Assembly (NCBI RefSeq): GCF_021018895.1
Contig: NC_079384.1
Location: forward strand, 19,430,140 to 19,494,139
From: Seriola aureovittata
Taxonomy: Eukaryota > Chordata > Actinopteri > Carangiformes > Carangidae
Length of the DNA: 64,000 bases
Reading direction: 5' to 3'
The notes beneath the pieces are model-generated. The model was not told the origin of the DNA and did no database searches. It worked only from the letters and a program-made list of their open reading frames with translations. The translations under genes and the position numbers were made by a program. Positions 50,326-61,714 of this stretch are shown here, in pieces (position 1 is the first letter of the stretch; each line of letters starts with the position of its first letter).

Positions 50326-52159
50326 ATTACAGCCGCTGCCTGTGAATGTAAAAGTACAGAGGGTAACTCTCTCAGCGGGAAGTGGACGTCCAATGAGTCA
50401 GTTTCCGAGGCAGCACTTAGGGTAATTGTAGGGAAGGAGCAACATGGGTGTTTCGGAGAATGGACTGGGTGTAGGACAGTTTTTACGGAGCTCGTCAACA
50501 TCAGCAGGAAAGAGAAAGAAGGTGGTTGTAAAGGAGATTCATAACCACGAAAAAGCAGTGGCAGTGTAAGTGGAGTTAGGCAGTAGTTCTCCTTCTTTTA
50601 TGTGTTAGTTTTCATAGTTTCATAGCTTTGTGACTTCTCATTCTGCCAGGGTGTAAAACGCTGCTTTTTCAAGGGCAATACACCTGGAGACGTGGCAAAG
50701 TGCGTAGATTGAAAGCACTCAAGTGATAGACACACGATTGCATCTCGTTCCTGGAGGTGAAGAGTCCAGACCCAAAACATTTTTTGAGCCGGCTTTATGT
50801 AGGGAAGCTTAGGGCGCAGAGGCACTGGAAGATGGCAGTAGATTTAGGGAAGTTGCTTGGAGTCCCTCAGGAGATAGCTGCCCTATCTGAGACTAAATCT
50901 CGTCTTGTATTCAGGAACGTGGCAGCTTGTATTCTCTGCAGAGCTCACAGTGGGAGGATGACGCAGGAGAAGAGGCCTCAGAGGGGGGAAAAGCTTAGAT
51001 ACACTGAGTTAGCAGCAAAGGTCAAGGAGCTGGTTTGGAAAGCAAAGGTCCGCTCTGCCGGGGGATTTCAGTAGGGAAATGATTTCTGTGATTAAGTGAA
51101 GTCACACTTGGAGGGCAGAGCTTTAATCAGGCAGTAAAAACATGGCCGAAGCTGCAGATAGTGCCAGTGAATGAGTGCGACTGACGGAGCTATAGGTGTT
51201 GTGACGGTACAGGTGGCTGGAGGCTAATATTAGCACTCAATGATAAATGCTGTTAGATTTTGAAGTCATTGCTAGTATGATTCACTCATCTGTTTTTGTG
51301 TGTGAGGACTGTGAACTTGTGTAACGGTTGTGTGTTATATTTACATTTATTTATATATTTCACCATCTATTACCTATTTTTTTAGTTTCAGGATTTATTA
51401 TATATTTATTATATTTATTATATTTAATATGTTTATATTTCATAGCTGTAATTATTGATTTAATATTGATTTAGATGGCATTGCATACTCAGATACTTTT
51501 ATTAGCCAAAACATGCTAATCATCTTAATCTTTGGTGGGAAGTGCTTTGGGATTGGGTGAAAGTAAAGGGAGAGTTGTTTTTGGGAGCATGCTATCGCTG
51601 AAGTTGTCCACCTGCACATGTCTGCACTCACACGCATGACATCTCATCATAGGATGGTTTATGACTTTCCTTTTCATCCCTGGGTTTTACTCTGTACTGG
51701 GTGTAATCTCTGCATGTGTGGAAATCTAGTATTTGTAATTGTTGCACACAAAAACTGAGGATGGCAGGACTACCGAGCGTGCGCGCTAACATTCAGGGGA
51801 ACCTGCCAGTCAACCCAGTGAGGCCAGATAAACTCTAACCTTAGCTTAGCCTTAGCACACTGGATATGTGGCCTGTTTAATCATCCAGGTATCTGCTCAC
51901 TGCTGGATTCAGAGGCAGAGCGCAGGTTTAGAAGTTCAGAAGTAGGTCAGGCCGAGGGAGAACAATGGTGTTACCTGTCAGGCGGTTCAGTAGATTTATG
52001 ACAGTGCAGCCTGGTATCCACTGCAGCGCCCAATGAGAGGTCAACACATCATTTGACATTAGACCTGAGCTCCTGCTGAGTGTGTTGATAATAAAACGTT
52101 ACACTACTGATAATTTATGTTTATATATATTTAGATTTTATTTAAATGTGTTGCTATCG
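50326..52159. other. Intronic sequence before the GRID1-like exon
   Basis: No gene is recognised. A 105-codon ATG frame at 50757-51074 has ordinary amino-acid composition but no recognised similarity. AT-rich TATTTATTATATTTAT words lie at 51340-51430. Confidence 0.45.
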
Positions 52160-52220
52160 AGTGTTTGTCTGCTCCTTGCTCTTTCTCACCACCCCTCCTC
52201 TCTCTCCCCTCCCTCTCCAG
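52160..52220 (+). promoter_or_regulatory. 3' splice site: branch-point candidate, polypyrimidine tract and AG
   Basis: A nearly uninterrupted pyrimidine run ends in the acceptor CAG at 52218-52220. A YTNAY-type branch-point candidate (CTCAC) has its A near 52188, about 32 bases before the exon. This places the exon start at 52221, although the reading frame stays open further upstream into the intron. Confidence 0.85.
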
Positions 52221-52505
52221 CCTGCGAGCTGATGAACCAGGGCATCTTGGCGTTGGTGACGTCGACGGGCTGCGCGTCAGCCAGCGCCCTGCAGTCCCTG
52301 ACAGACGCCATGCACATCCCCCACCTGTACATCCAGAGGAACAGCGAGGGATCGCCGCGGACCGCCTGCCAGTTCAACCCCAGCCCCGGCGGGCAGCGGT
52401 ACACGCTGGCCGCCCGGCCCCCGGTCCGCCTCAATGACGTCATGCTGACGCTGGTGGAGGAGCTGCGCTGGCAGAAGTTCATCGTGTTCTACGACATCGA
52501 GTACG
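52221..52505 (+). CDS. GRID1: Internal exon of delta-type ionotropic glutamate receptor, GluD1-like (partial CDS)
   Basis: The exon encodes 95 residues of the extracellular amino-terminal (type I periplasmic-binding-like) domain of a delta glutamate receptor. This is the synapse-organising domain that binds cerebellins, which bridge to presynaptic neurexins. It begins with two bases of an Ala codon ([13 protein letters not shown]) and ends with one base of the next codon, so both edges are phase 1 and the length is divisible by three. Cysteines at exon residues 2, 18 and 50 have spacings of 16 and 32, matching GluD2 Cys83, Cys99 and Cys131, which I recall as disulfide partners. The stretches [33 protein letters not shown] and ELRWQKF fit GluD1 better than GluD2. 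A strong acceptor lies before it and a consensus donor after it. It is much more GC-rich than its flanks. No other exon of the gene was found in the window. Fish have duplicated grid1 genes, and a versus b cannot be decided here. Confidence 0.95.
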
Positions 52506-52511
52506 GTAAGT
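52506..52511 (+). promoter_or_regulatory. 5' splice donor GTAAGT
   Basis: The exon ends ...TACG and is followed by the consensus donor GTAAGT. Reading through the donor meets an in-frame TGA at 52511-52513, and GluD homology stops exactly here. This sets the exon end at 52505. Confidence 0.9.
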
Positions 52512-54240
52512 GATGGACAGATCTGATCTCGCTGTGGTGGTTGGAGAGACTGAGCTTCTGGCCGTCGCAGGGTTAAACCTTGACATGTAAAAAAATCCTC
52601 CACTTCCCTTCAAAACAGATGCCGAGGCTACTTTGAATTGTCTTGAACTGACCTGATTGGTCGCCTGTTCAGACACCTGAGCGTTTCTCATATGCTGCTG
52701 TTGTACTCGACCTGTTGTGCAGAACATTATAACCAGAATTTGCTGGATCCATCTGTAAATGAACCACCCAGACGCGGCCACCCCCGAAGATGGAGGTGTA
52801 ACCGCAGTTCTGATTGGTGTCTAAACCTCAAACGCTTACACAAATTGTCATATCTACTATTGTTATTTACACTGATGATGGCTTACAGCTGGAAAACATT
52901 CATTTTTTGCTGCATAACAGACAAGAAGATTAGGGTGTGAGCGCCGGTGTTTTGTTTGTCTGTTGAGATTGCTACGACCGAGCACCTGTGTGCATGGCAT
53001 TACATCTACTTAGATCCATTCTCTCTCATTATGCGCATCTAAAATGTCAATTAAAATCGTACTCTCGAGCTCTTTGGATTATCGTCTGAAAAACAAAAGT
53101 CTTTTTTCCCCTTCAGTTTTATCACACATTGGTTTGAATGCAACACTGCAGAGGAGAGAACTCTATGGGATGCCTTTGTCTCCTTGGGGTTTCATCATTG
53201 ATGTTCCCATCCTGTATTGCAACATGGCGCCTCAACCTTCTTGATGACCCTCCTGCTCGTTCAATCTCTCACCGAAGCAATGAAACACACTGGAGATCAG
53301 AGGTTTTCTCCTCAGGAGGTAGAACATGATGGTACCTCCGCCTCTGCTGGAGCGGCTGTTCCATATTTGATGTTATATATATATATATTTAGATGTAACC
53401 AGTCAAAATGTTTTCTCTTACCTGATGTTGTAAATTCACATGGAACACAGATAATTGAAAACGCATTAGGGATAAGTGCGGGATGCCTAAATGATTTTCG
53501 ATGTCTTCTGGCCTTGAGAAGGTTTACATGACCGGATGTTGCAGCAAAACTTCACAGATCGACTCTCCGGTCCGCTGTATTTGTTTGGAATAGCTCACTT
53601 GGATTGTATCTTAATGAAATCACATTAGGCTCAATGGATTTTTGAGCCTAATCGATACAGGATGGTGGCAATTACAATATAAGGATATAAACAGATGCAG
53701 GCATTTAGCCTCTCAGATCCTCTTATCCAGAATGATTTAGAGAAAGTGCACCGGTAGCTGGAGGCCAGGATCTGAAACCTTTAATAAGCAACAAGCAGCT
53801 CAGTGAACATGAAGACCAAAGGAGAGAACTTTTCTCTTTCAGACCTACATCTTCAGACTGTGAAGAAATCCATTAGTGCACCAGTTTAGATGCATGTGTG
53901 TGCGCCGGTATATTTGCATGACTTTGACAATCAGAAAAACTCTCAGGGATTTCTTTTGTTGCGCCCTCCTTTACACCCTGCCCACCTCCAATCCCAACTA
54001 TCGATTTTGACCTTTGCCGGGGCGACGCACGGGGCAATGTTGTGGATCTACACTCCCAACAGGAAGCTTTCAAGTCCTTTCACCGGCTTTAAACACACAC
54101 GCAGTCTGCCTCACCTTTACAAAGTATCGGTTGTGAAGTCAGCAGGCAGCGATCGTGACATCAGTGGCGTCCAGCGGTTTGCAGGGAATCTCACTGATGT
54201 TTTCTTCCCCCTCTGCCTGAAGGAGTGATAATCGGGGGAT
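52512..54240. other. Intronic sequence after the exon; small perfect hairpin at 53624-53652
   Basis: ATTAGGCTCAA at 53624-53634 and TTGAGCCTAAT at 53642-53652 form a perfect 11-bp inverted repeat with a 7-base loop. No T run follows in a way that suggests an RNA terminator, and the function is unknown. Otherwise no gene or repeat is recognised. Confidence 0.5.
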
Positions 54241-54249
54241 GGTGTCATA

Positions 54250-54310
54250 GTCAGTGGCGGAGTGAGGGAGTGGTCAGGGGTGGCCATGCCCACAGTCGTC
54301 CCCCCCGACT
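54250..54310 (+). mobile_element. Possible hAT-type terminus fragment
   Basis: TCAGTGGCGGAGTGAGGGAG followed by TGGTCAGGGGTGGCCATGCC resembles the CAGTGGCG...GGGGTGGCC ends of fish hAT elements as I recall them. No second terminus or body is identified. A similar TCAGTGGCGTCC starts at 54161. Confidence 0.3.
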
Positions 54311-56464
54311 GTAGCACCATATTTCTTCTTTCTTATGTGGAAGCATTCCTCTCCAACATGAAAGTTTCAGAGGAAGGGGTTTGAGGAAGACAGTCATGTG
54401 ACAGTAACCGGTGACACTAGAATCTATCAGGTGAAAGCAAGAACAATACTGATGAGTGAGTGGCAGCCATAGCTGTCCTCTGTCTTTTCTTTGTGGTAAA
54501 CACTTAAACGTTCCTCTCTACCTCACTTTTTCTGCAAGGCGCAAAAAAAAATAATCAAAAAACAAATGAAATAAGATGGTTCCAGTGTGCAGTGCGATCG
54601 CTGGGCAATATAAAACTGCCTGCACCTTCCATGCGACGAGAGAAAGGGAAACGGCTGTTAGTGATGTAACACATCATCTCTAAAGTCTGCGAGCCGGAGC
54701 TGCTTCCTCCTTTTTTATAGCTTCCGTCTCACAGCAAAGCGCCGCACTGTTAAACACACACGCATAACAACTGAACCTGTGAGTGACGACGTCGCAGCCC
54801 CGATGCTTTCATTATTGTGCGCCGTAGCACGGTGTTATTTGTAATGTTGCAGTGTCTCGGTGATCGTTGCTGCTTCCAGGCGTGTGATTGGCCGATTGTT
54901 GCAGTTACAGAATGGATTTTAGTAAGGGGAATAAAAGAAGCAATCACTAAACCGTTTTCAGCGGGTGCTGGAAGAATCAGGACAGGATGTCATGGTGAAG
55001 AAACGTACAAATACACTCAGAAACTCCGATATCAACATTAGAGTGAGCTGAACACGGTCGGGGTGAACAAAGCACCTACTATCTTTGAACAGATGCTGTG
55101 CTCTGATGCCGCGCTGCCCTCCAGCTCTGATATGAACAAGAGTGATGAGAGCCGAGTGTGAACCTCTGATCCGGGTCTGATCAGCAGGGGAGGGGGGGGG
55201 GTTTGGTTGCGACTGCAGGAGGTAGAACGAATGGACCGGACCCACGAGGATCACAACAACCGATAAAGTTACATCTGACAAAATGTTATAAGACGGGCTG
55301 GAGAGGGAACGAAAGCTGCGGAGACCTATGGATTGTGAGGACCGAAGACAGGCCGTCATCTACGGGGAATACAAGTAATATAAAAGCTGTCGTTCAGGAC
55401 ATGTGGCTTTGTTGCTCTTGGGAAAACCCAGAAATAATTCAACACAAAAATTTAACAAAGCTGCTTTTTGTCTCTGCTGTTCAGAGCTTGAACTCTTTGG
55501 AAGAACCTGATGATTTCACTCCAAACTGAACCGACCACAGGTGAAGTGAAACCTGTCAGAGTCTCTTCAGAGCTTTTCAGATTTGACCTTTTGCCTGCTA
55601 CAAATTTCAACGTGTCCTAAAAGTCTTACGATATTTCAAACCCTGAATCCCTCTGCAGACTGTAGTTAAGAACTCAATCTACAGCGAGGAAGCGAGGAGC
55701 AAATCACCAAAATTACAAAAAGCATCATCTTTTATGATTGGAATGTTTCTTACTCTTACTCTTCACCAAAACTTGCAAAGATGCTTTTTCAATGGCAAAA
55801 TCAGGAAGTAACTCTTTTTAGATGCCGTTCAGGAAACAAATAATTTTGGATGTAAATCTGCATGTGATGTAACGTGACGTTAGGGACGCATTCTAACATT
55901 AGCAAAGTACAGTCTACCAAGGACAAGACCGCACAGGCACTACTTTAATCCTTAAAGTCACTTTGGCTTTTCTAAAATGTTGTATATTTGCATGAATTTG
56001 GTTAATATAGTGATTCCCACAGTGAATTTGCATTATTGAAAGCGTGCAATGACTTCTGGGACCACCGGGAGCGGCGTGGACCACCAGTTGGAAACCCTTG
56101 TGTTATGTAGCCTTGCAGGGAGTTTTGGTTTGATGTGTCCAGGTTTTGAGACTCAGTTCAATCAAGTGAATTTAATTTTTGTTGGTCTCAGAAAAAACTG
56201 ATACTCCTTTCTGTTGAATAATGATCCTCATACAAACTGTTGACAGTGGCTCTGTGGAGGACCTAAAGTGAGAGTATAATGTACTGTGGTGGCAGTGGAG
56301 GTTCAGGTAAACTGAGTGACCTACAGTATCTGTGTGGTGATAAAGCTAGCAGCGTCCTGAGATGAAAGTTATTACGTTGGTCAATAAAATATTACAGCAA
56401 CTAGAACGTACCTTTAAAAATATGTTTCGAAAGACCTCCAGCCCAACAGTAAGAATAAACTCAC
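54311..56464. other. Intronic sequence with no recognised feature
   Basis: No gene is recognised. G-rich GGGGAGGGGGGGGG near 55188. Confidence 0.45.
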
Positions 56465-56472
56465 GTGTGTGT

Positions 56473-56503
<31 letters not shown>

Positions 56504-56514
56504 GGGGGGGGGGG
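56465..56514. repeat. (GT)11 directly followed by G28
   Basis: A GT repeat runs from about 56465 into an uninterrupted run of 28 G (56487-56514), the longest homopolymer in the window. Confidence 0.93.
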
Positions 56515-57589
56515 TCATTAGGTGTCAGGTTGAACAGTATGAAAGGAAGCAGTAACTGAGTCTAATTATCAGCTTTTGAGTTTGAGTTGGATCAAACTTA
56601 GAGCAGTGACGCCACATGCTGTTTTTAACTTAACGTTTCCAACACAACCATCAGGTGCCGCCTCCGTCAGCAGCGGCTTCAACAAATGAATCTTTAATTC
56701 TGTCCATATTATTATAATTTTGAGAGCATCTCCAGCAGCTTTTTAATGGGTCTGTTTTTTTTTAGTTGTTATTTAATTGTTGAATGCAGTTGAAGTGCTC
56801 ACTTCAAAGGTAATTGGGATTAGTCTGCCGAGGATAGTTGTTGTGTTTTTTTTTTTTTTTTTCAAAGTAGGAAATGAATGTTTTCTCCGTCTGCTGTGGC
56901 AGAGACACGCCGCGCTGCGTGATCCCACCGCACCACTTACCAATTAGCGGAGGCAGCGTCAGGGTCTGTGTGGAGTCGAGCTGAATGTATTTAGACTGGT
57001 TTGTTTTTCTCTGAAGCGAGATTTCATTCTCCGCATGTTAATCATCTTTACAGCACGACGACGTTCTGCTCCGGGTTTCCGTTGTTTTATCTTCCAAAGT
57101 TTGTGTTTGTGCAGGAACAGCTGTGCTTTGGTGGCTGAGGTGCACAAGGTTTATAGTTTGAGTTACAGAGTGCATTGTCTTCTCTGACATCCACCCACGT
57201 GCACATGTCCTCAGGTCAGGGTCAGAGGTCAGGTTGCTTCCGTACTAGTGACCCTGGAGATGGTAGAGTCTCACTCGATGGCAGCTCAGCAGTGAATAAG
57301 TATTTATTTTTGTTTTTCTCATGACACAAATTGATTTAAGAAACTTCATGTGGATGTTTAGACATTTTTGGGGATTTTGTTTCAGACTTCCTCTTGAGCT
57401 TATTATTACTTACATACTACAAACTGTGACAAACTGTGTGTATGAAAGTGTATGAACACAAAACAACTAACCTATGGCCCAGAAAAACCTCCCTGATCCC
57501 AAACACGTGCCTCAACTAGTCGACAGTATTACAATCTCCAAAATCCCAGCTCAAGCTGAAGTTGACAGTTTATAACGACACTCAGTCGA
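56515..57589. other. Intronic sequence with no recognised feature
   Basis: No gene is recognised. T17 run at about 56847-56863. Confidence 0.45.
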
Positions 57590-57835
57590 CATGAAACTGG
57601 CACAGAGGCGGACTGCTCACACCCAATCACAGCCGCCCCCGGCTTCCGCACTCTGCGGCCTTTATCACGTCACGTCCGGCTATCTCCAGCAGGCTAGGGA
57701 TTGGTCGTTTGGCGTTTCAAACGGGGGAATACCAGCTCAAGCGCAGGTGGGCGGTCCGAGGGAGTATGTGGTCCAACCTGCAGAGGAATCCCCGAGTGAC
57801 GGGCGGGTGACGTCATCCAAACCAGACTGTGACAC
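57590..57835. promoter_or_regulatory. CpG-richer patch with CCAAT, GC-box and palindromic CRE (candidate promoter or enhancer)
   Basis: Within 245 bases there is CCAAT at 57623-57627, inverted CCAAT (ATTGG) at 57700-57704, TCACGTCACGTCC at 57665-57677, GGGCGGG at 57801-57807, and the full CRE TGACGTCA at 57808-57815 immediately beside it. CpG frequency is visibly higher than in the flanks. There is no TATA box and no recognised gene starting nearby, so direction and activity are unknown. An intronic enhancer, an alternative promoter or a GC-rich transposable element are all possible. Confidence 0.35.
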
Positions 57836-60800
57836 GTAACATCTTCATCCTTTACTTCTTCATTCCGGACTGCTGCACAGATCTCTGGTTAAGCTGTGGA
57901 GGACTTAGTGGAAATATGCATGTGAATTCACTAGTACAGCTTGAACTCAGTTTAGACTGAGGTTGAAACGAGCTGATAATAATTAGTACTTGGCAGGGAT
58001 CTTTTGGCCAATCTCTGAGCTCAATTTGAGATTCATTCATATTAAGAGTTTTTCTCCTCATCACCTCGAAGTAACAGGGAAATTGAGGAATCAGGAGCTG
58101 CTCATGAATGTTGCTGTGGACAGTCAGTCCAATGATGTTAGCTGCTGAAAATCAATTCAGGCCCAGAGCTGAAATCAATCAGTGGACGGAGGGAGCTCTT
58201 TTTTTTTTTTTTTTTTTTTGATGATGTGACTCAGCACTTCTCAGAGCTCCTGAAATCTGTGACCAACTCAACAAGGTGATGAATAATGATCCAGCCACTG
58301 AAAGAGTTTTCCCTCTGAAATGGATTTTGGCTGAGGATTTAGGAGAAATCGATGTTTTCGCTGATGTCGTCATATTTTTCTAAAGGCTTAAAGTAACTTA
58401 AAGTGACACCCAAAGTTTATATATAATGTGTAAATACTGTAAATACCCACTGAGCATTGGCAGACCACAGTGTGTTGTCAGTTACTGATATTGTTTTCCC
58501 TCCTTTATTAGACTCCTCACCATCCATCCATCCATCGGGTTTCCATCCCAACTTAATGGTCTCAGAGGGCAGATTTGGTTTGTTAATCCACCCGTAACAA
58601 AATACAAACCTCGTCTATGGACTTAATCACACAACATCAATGGTGTAGAAGCTCTTGTTTCCCTCTTGACACTAATCCTCTCTAATTCCTGTCATTCTTT
58701 CATCCATTCGTTCTTTATGTCAAATCTCTGGGTAAATTTCCTCTTTAAACCCATTCAGCCATCTTACCTCCAAGTATTTCATTGTAGAGCACGTATGAGC
58801 ATATCTGAATACCTTAAGCTGTCTTTAAAATAGCAGTAATGGCTGACACGTGTAGTGACTTTGCTCGAGAATAAAAATAGGGGAAGTGAAGAGGAAGAAA
58901 AAATGGCCCTTGATTCAAGAGGTTCCGGATTTTCTGTCAAACTAAACAAACCGCAAACACATAAAAGTTTGGACGCCAACTTTGAACGCGTTGGACACTC
59001 ACTAAATCTTCCTCTAACTCCTCATCGCTCCCATTTTCCCCGCTCTTCATCTTCATCCCTTCCTCCTCGCTCCGTTGTGATGAGCGAAGCCATTAGAAGT
59101 GTGAGTCGAGCGGGAGCCCCATTTATTCAGATTAGAGGCTCATTGTTGAGGTGTACGAGGAGCAGATGGGCTCCTTGGTTCGGCTGTCTGGTCGAGTCTG
59201 TACGGACGGGCCGGGACTGTCACTGGGCCGTGATGATGATTAAAGCGGCTCTTCAGATCGCCTCCGTCCTCCCGCGCTCCTCCATCCTCCTGAAGCCTCC
59301 CCGCTCGCAACCTTCCCCGCTCCATTTTTTTTTAAAAGGGCAATAAGTAAGATGTTTGCTGCCTCACAGCACAAAATGACTGTAATATATCCACGGGAGG
59401 ATGCTGTTCGACACCATTAACACACAAATACACTCAGCCATTAGCATTTTTAGGACATTTTCAAAGGCTAAAAAGCTTCATTTGCAAAGCGGAGAATGAG
59501 AAAGCGGCACTATAGTTTGAGGATTTCACATTTAGAGGTTTTGTCTTTGGAAGACATTTGTACTGGGCTTTGGATGCGCGGGGGGGGGGGTGTCTTGTTG
59601 TGAGGGGGGGGGGTGTCGCTGCAAACATCATATGAGGTGAAAGACCTTATAATGGGTTAATAAAGGTCAATAAAGGTTATTGTTTCCCTAATGGCTTTTT
59701 GATAATCTTTCTGTTGTCAGACTGGTGTCCTCCTCTCCTGCTCTCCTGCTGTGAATACCCCACCCCCCCACCCCCCGCCCCCTGCTTTCTATTTTCCTCC
59801 CTCCTGCTCCTCCAGCTTGATGTTTATCATGTCCACTAACTCCCACTTTCTCCCTCTTTCACAGTTCCTTCACCCCCCTCTGTCTGTCTCATCTCCTGAC
59901 CCCTGTAGACGAAGCCAAGTGTGTTTTGGGTTCTTAAGTAGTAGACATGGTGAATTTTCTACCTTTGCAACAGCATCCATCTTCATAACTGAGTTGCAAA
60001 CATTTTTCTTTTTCTTAAAAACCAGTGGGAGTGCAGCACCGACTGGTTGAGACAATTCCCTGCGCTTCCAGTGCGAATGTATAAACTAGCTTTTGTTTCA
60101 GAGTCGCTCACTGCCCACACTTCAGTCCGGAAGGAAATTCAGTTTGTGTTTTATAAGGTACGGTGTCCGGCCTGCAGCTCAGTCCATGATGTGAGCAGCC
60201 AAATGAATTCCCAGCTGGAAATTTGCTCCCAAAGCCTCAAAACGGCAGCAACTGTAGCTGCTGTCGAGGCTTCAGAGGACCAATCTAAACTGGCCAAATT
60301 ACCGGCAGCCATGTTGGGGGGGCAGAAATAAATTGAAGTTCACCTGACCGTGGAAACTGACAAAACAGTCTCACCTCTCAAGGTCTATTCTATTTAATAG
60401 CATTTCTTTTTTTTTTTTTTTACCTTTCAACTACACCACACAGCTGTAGCCAATACTGAAGCCCAGTGCAGACTCACGGTGTTCCTGCAGCCTCGTATCG
60501 GCTGATGAATTTGGGGCAGAGTTTGCTCGTGTTTATGTAGTATAACCAGCGATCCTCTGAAGCACTGGTCCGCTGTTAATTAACACTGCACTTCCCCAAG
60601 ATGTGATGAAGCCCATGAAAAGTGGCGGCAAATTCGGACGATGAATTGGCAACAAACAGAAGCACTGACGTTTCTTCTTTTGTGATCTGAGCATTCAAGT
60701 CTTATGAGTCAGTGACGGATCCTTCCCTGATCACGTGACACTCGCTCGTCTGGTTTTCATTTTAAAAACAGCGGTAGGTCCTCACCTCAGTCGAGTTGTG

Positions 60801-61269
60801 CCAGAGGAAAGGTCACTGGATCATTGACATTAAATGGTTTGTTTGCGTCAGAGAATCGATGAGTTCAATACATTCGAATGCAATCTGCCCTATAGATAAT
60901 GAGTTTTGTGTGCAAAGAGGACAGTCGTCAGGCCTGAGGGTGATGCCTGAGGAAAGGTCAAGGGTCACCATAATCAGAAGGATTCTTTCTCGAAGGTATT
61001 CGTGGTCGGGGGGGGGGGGGGGTAGTGTGATGTGATGTGGAGGCAGGTGAGGAAGAAGAAAGTCATAAATTCTACACCTGTAGATAAGTGTTTTTTTATT
61101 ATGGTGTAGTGTCCCTTTATAGGAAAACACAGTGTTATTTACAAAGTGTTTGACATACATTTCTTCACCTTATGACTGCCAAGAGAAAGAAAAGAGGAAG
61201 AAAGATCACCAGCTGTGCACACACACTAACACAGACACACACACATGCAGGAGGATTGATTCCTGCCCT
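57836..61269. other. Intronic sequence with homopolymer runs
   Basis: T21 at 58199-58219. Two G runs lie at 59580-59590 and 59603-59613 with similar GTGTC following each. T-rich runs lie at 60406-60421, and G15 at 61008-61022. A 163-codon frame at 58855-59346 has no recognised similarity. No gene is supported. Confidence 0.45.
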
Positions 61270-61500
61270 TCTGCGAGGGTATCAATATGGCCGCCATGGT
61301 GCGTGGCTCCACTGAGCGTGACGCAGCAGCTCAGCCACATCAAAGCTGCAGACTCCAAATCTCACGCTGGCCGCACACCGGCTGGCCGACCGCATGGATG
61401 CACAGCCGGGGCTGCAGTGCGCTCTGGGAAACGGTGTTTTTCATCAACACCCAATCAGAGGCAGCTGTCAGGCGGAACAGAGGGCCGTCCTGGGAAGAAA
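61270..61500. other. CpG-richer patch
   Basis: Several CpGs, ATGGCCGCCATGG at 61288-61300 (a YY1-like and Kozak-like palindrome) and CCCAATCAGAG near 61451. The 98-codon frame starting here ends in a TG microsatellite and resembles nothing known. Confidence 0.3.
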
Positions 61501-61541
61501 CGCTGATAAAGACATGGACACCGAGACTGAGACTGACTCAC

Positions 61542-61572
61542 TCTGTGTGTGTGTGTGTGTATGTGTGTGTGT
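61542..61572. repeat. (TG)n microsatellite
   Basis: TG repeat with one A interruption. Confidence 0.93.
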
Positions 61573-61677
61573 TTGTTGAGTAAATAAACGCACACAAACC
61601 AGCTAAACAAACACTCACTTCTTTCCTCTTCCTTTCTCTGCCAGTCAGTTTGTGTGGCTGTGGAGGCCAGTTCATGT

Positions 61678-61679
<2 letters not shown>

Positions 61680-61711
<32 letters not shown>
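61680..61711. repeat. (AC)16 microsatellite
   Basis: Perfect AC repeat. Confidence 0.95.

Positions 61712-61714
<3 letters not shown>

Noticed and set aside
50757..51074. 105-codon ATG frame with ordinary composition
   Set aside because: No recognisable family, no splice or promoter context. Frames of this size arise by chance in 64 kb scanned in six frames.
58855..59346. 163-codon frame
   Set aside because: No recognisable similarity, a Ser/Pro/Arg-rich middle from low-complexity sequence, and no gene context.
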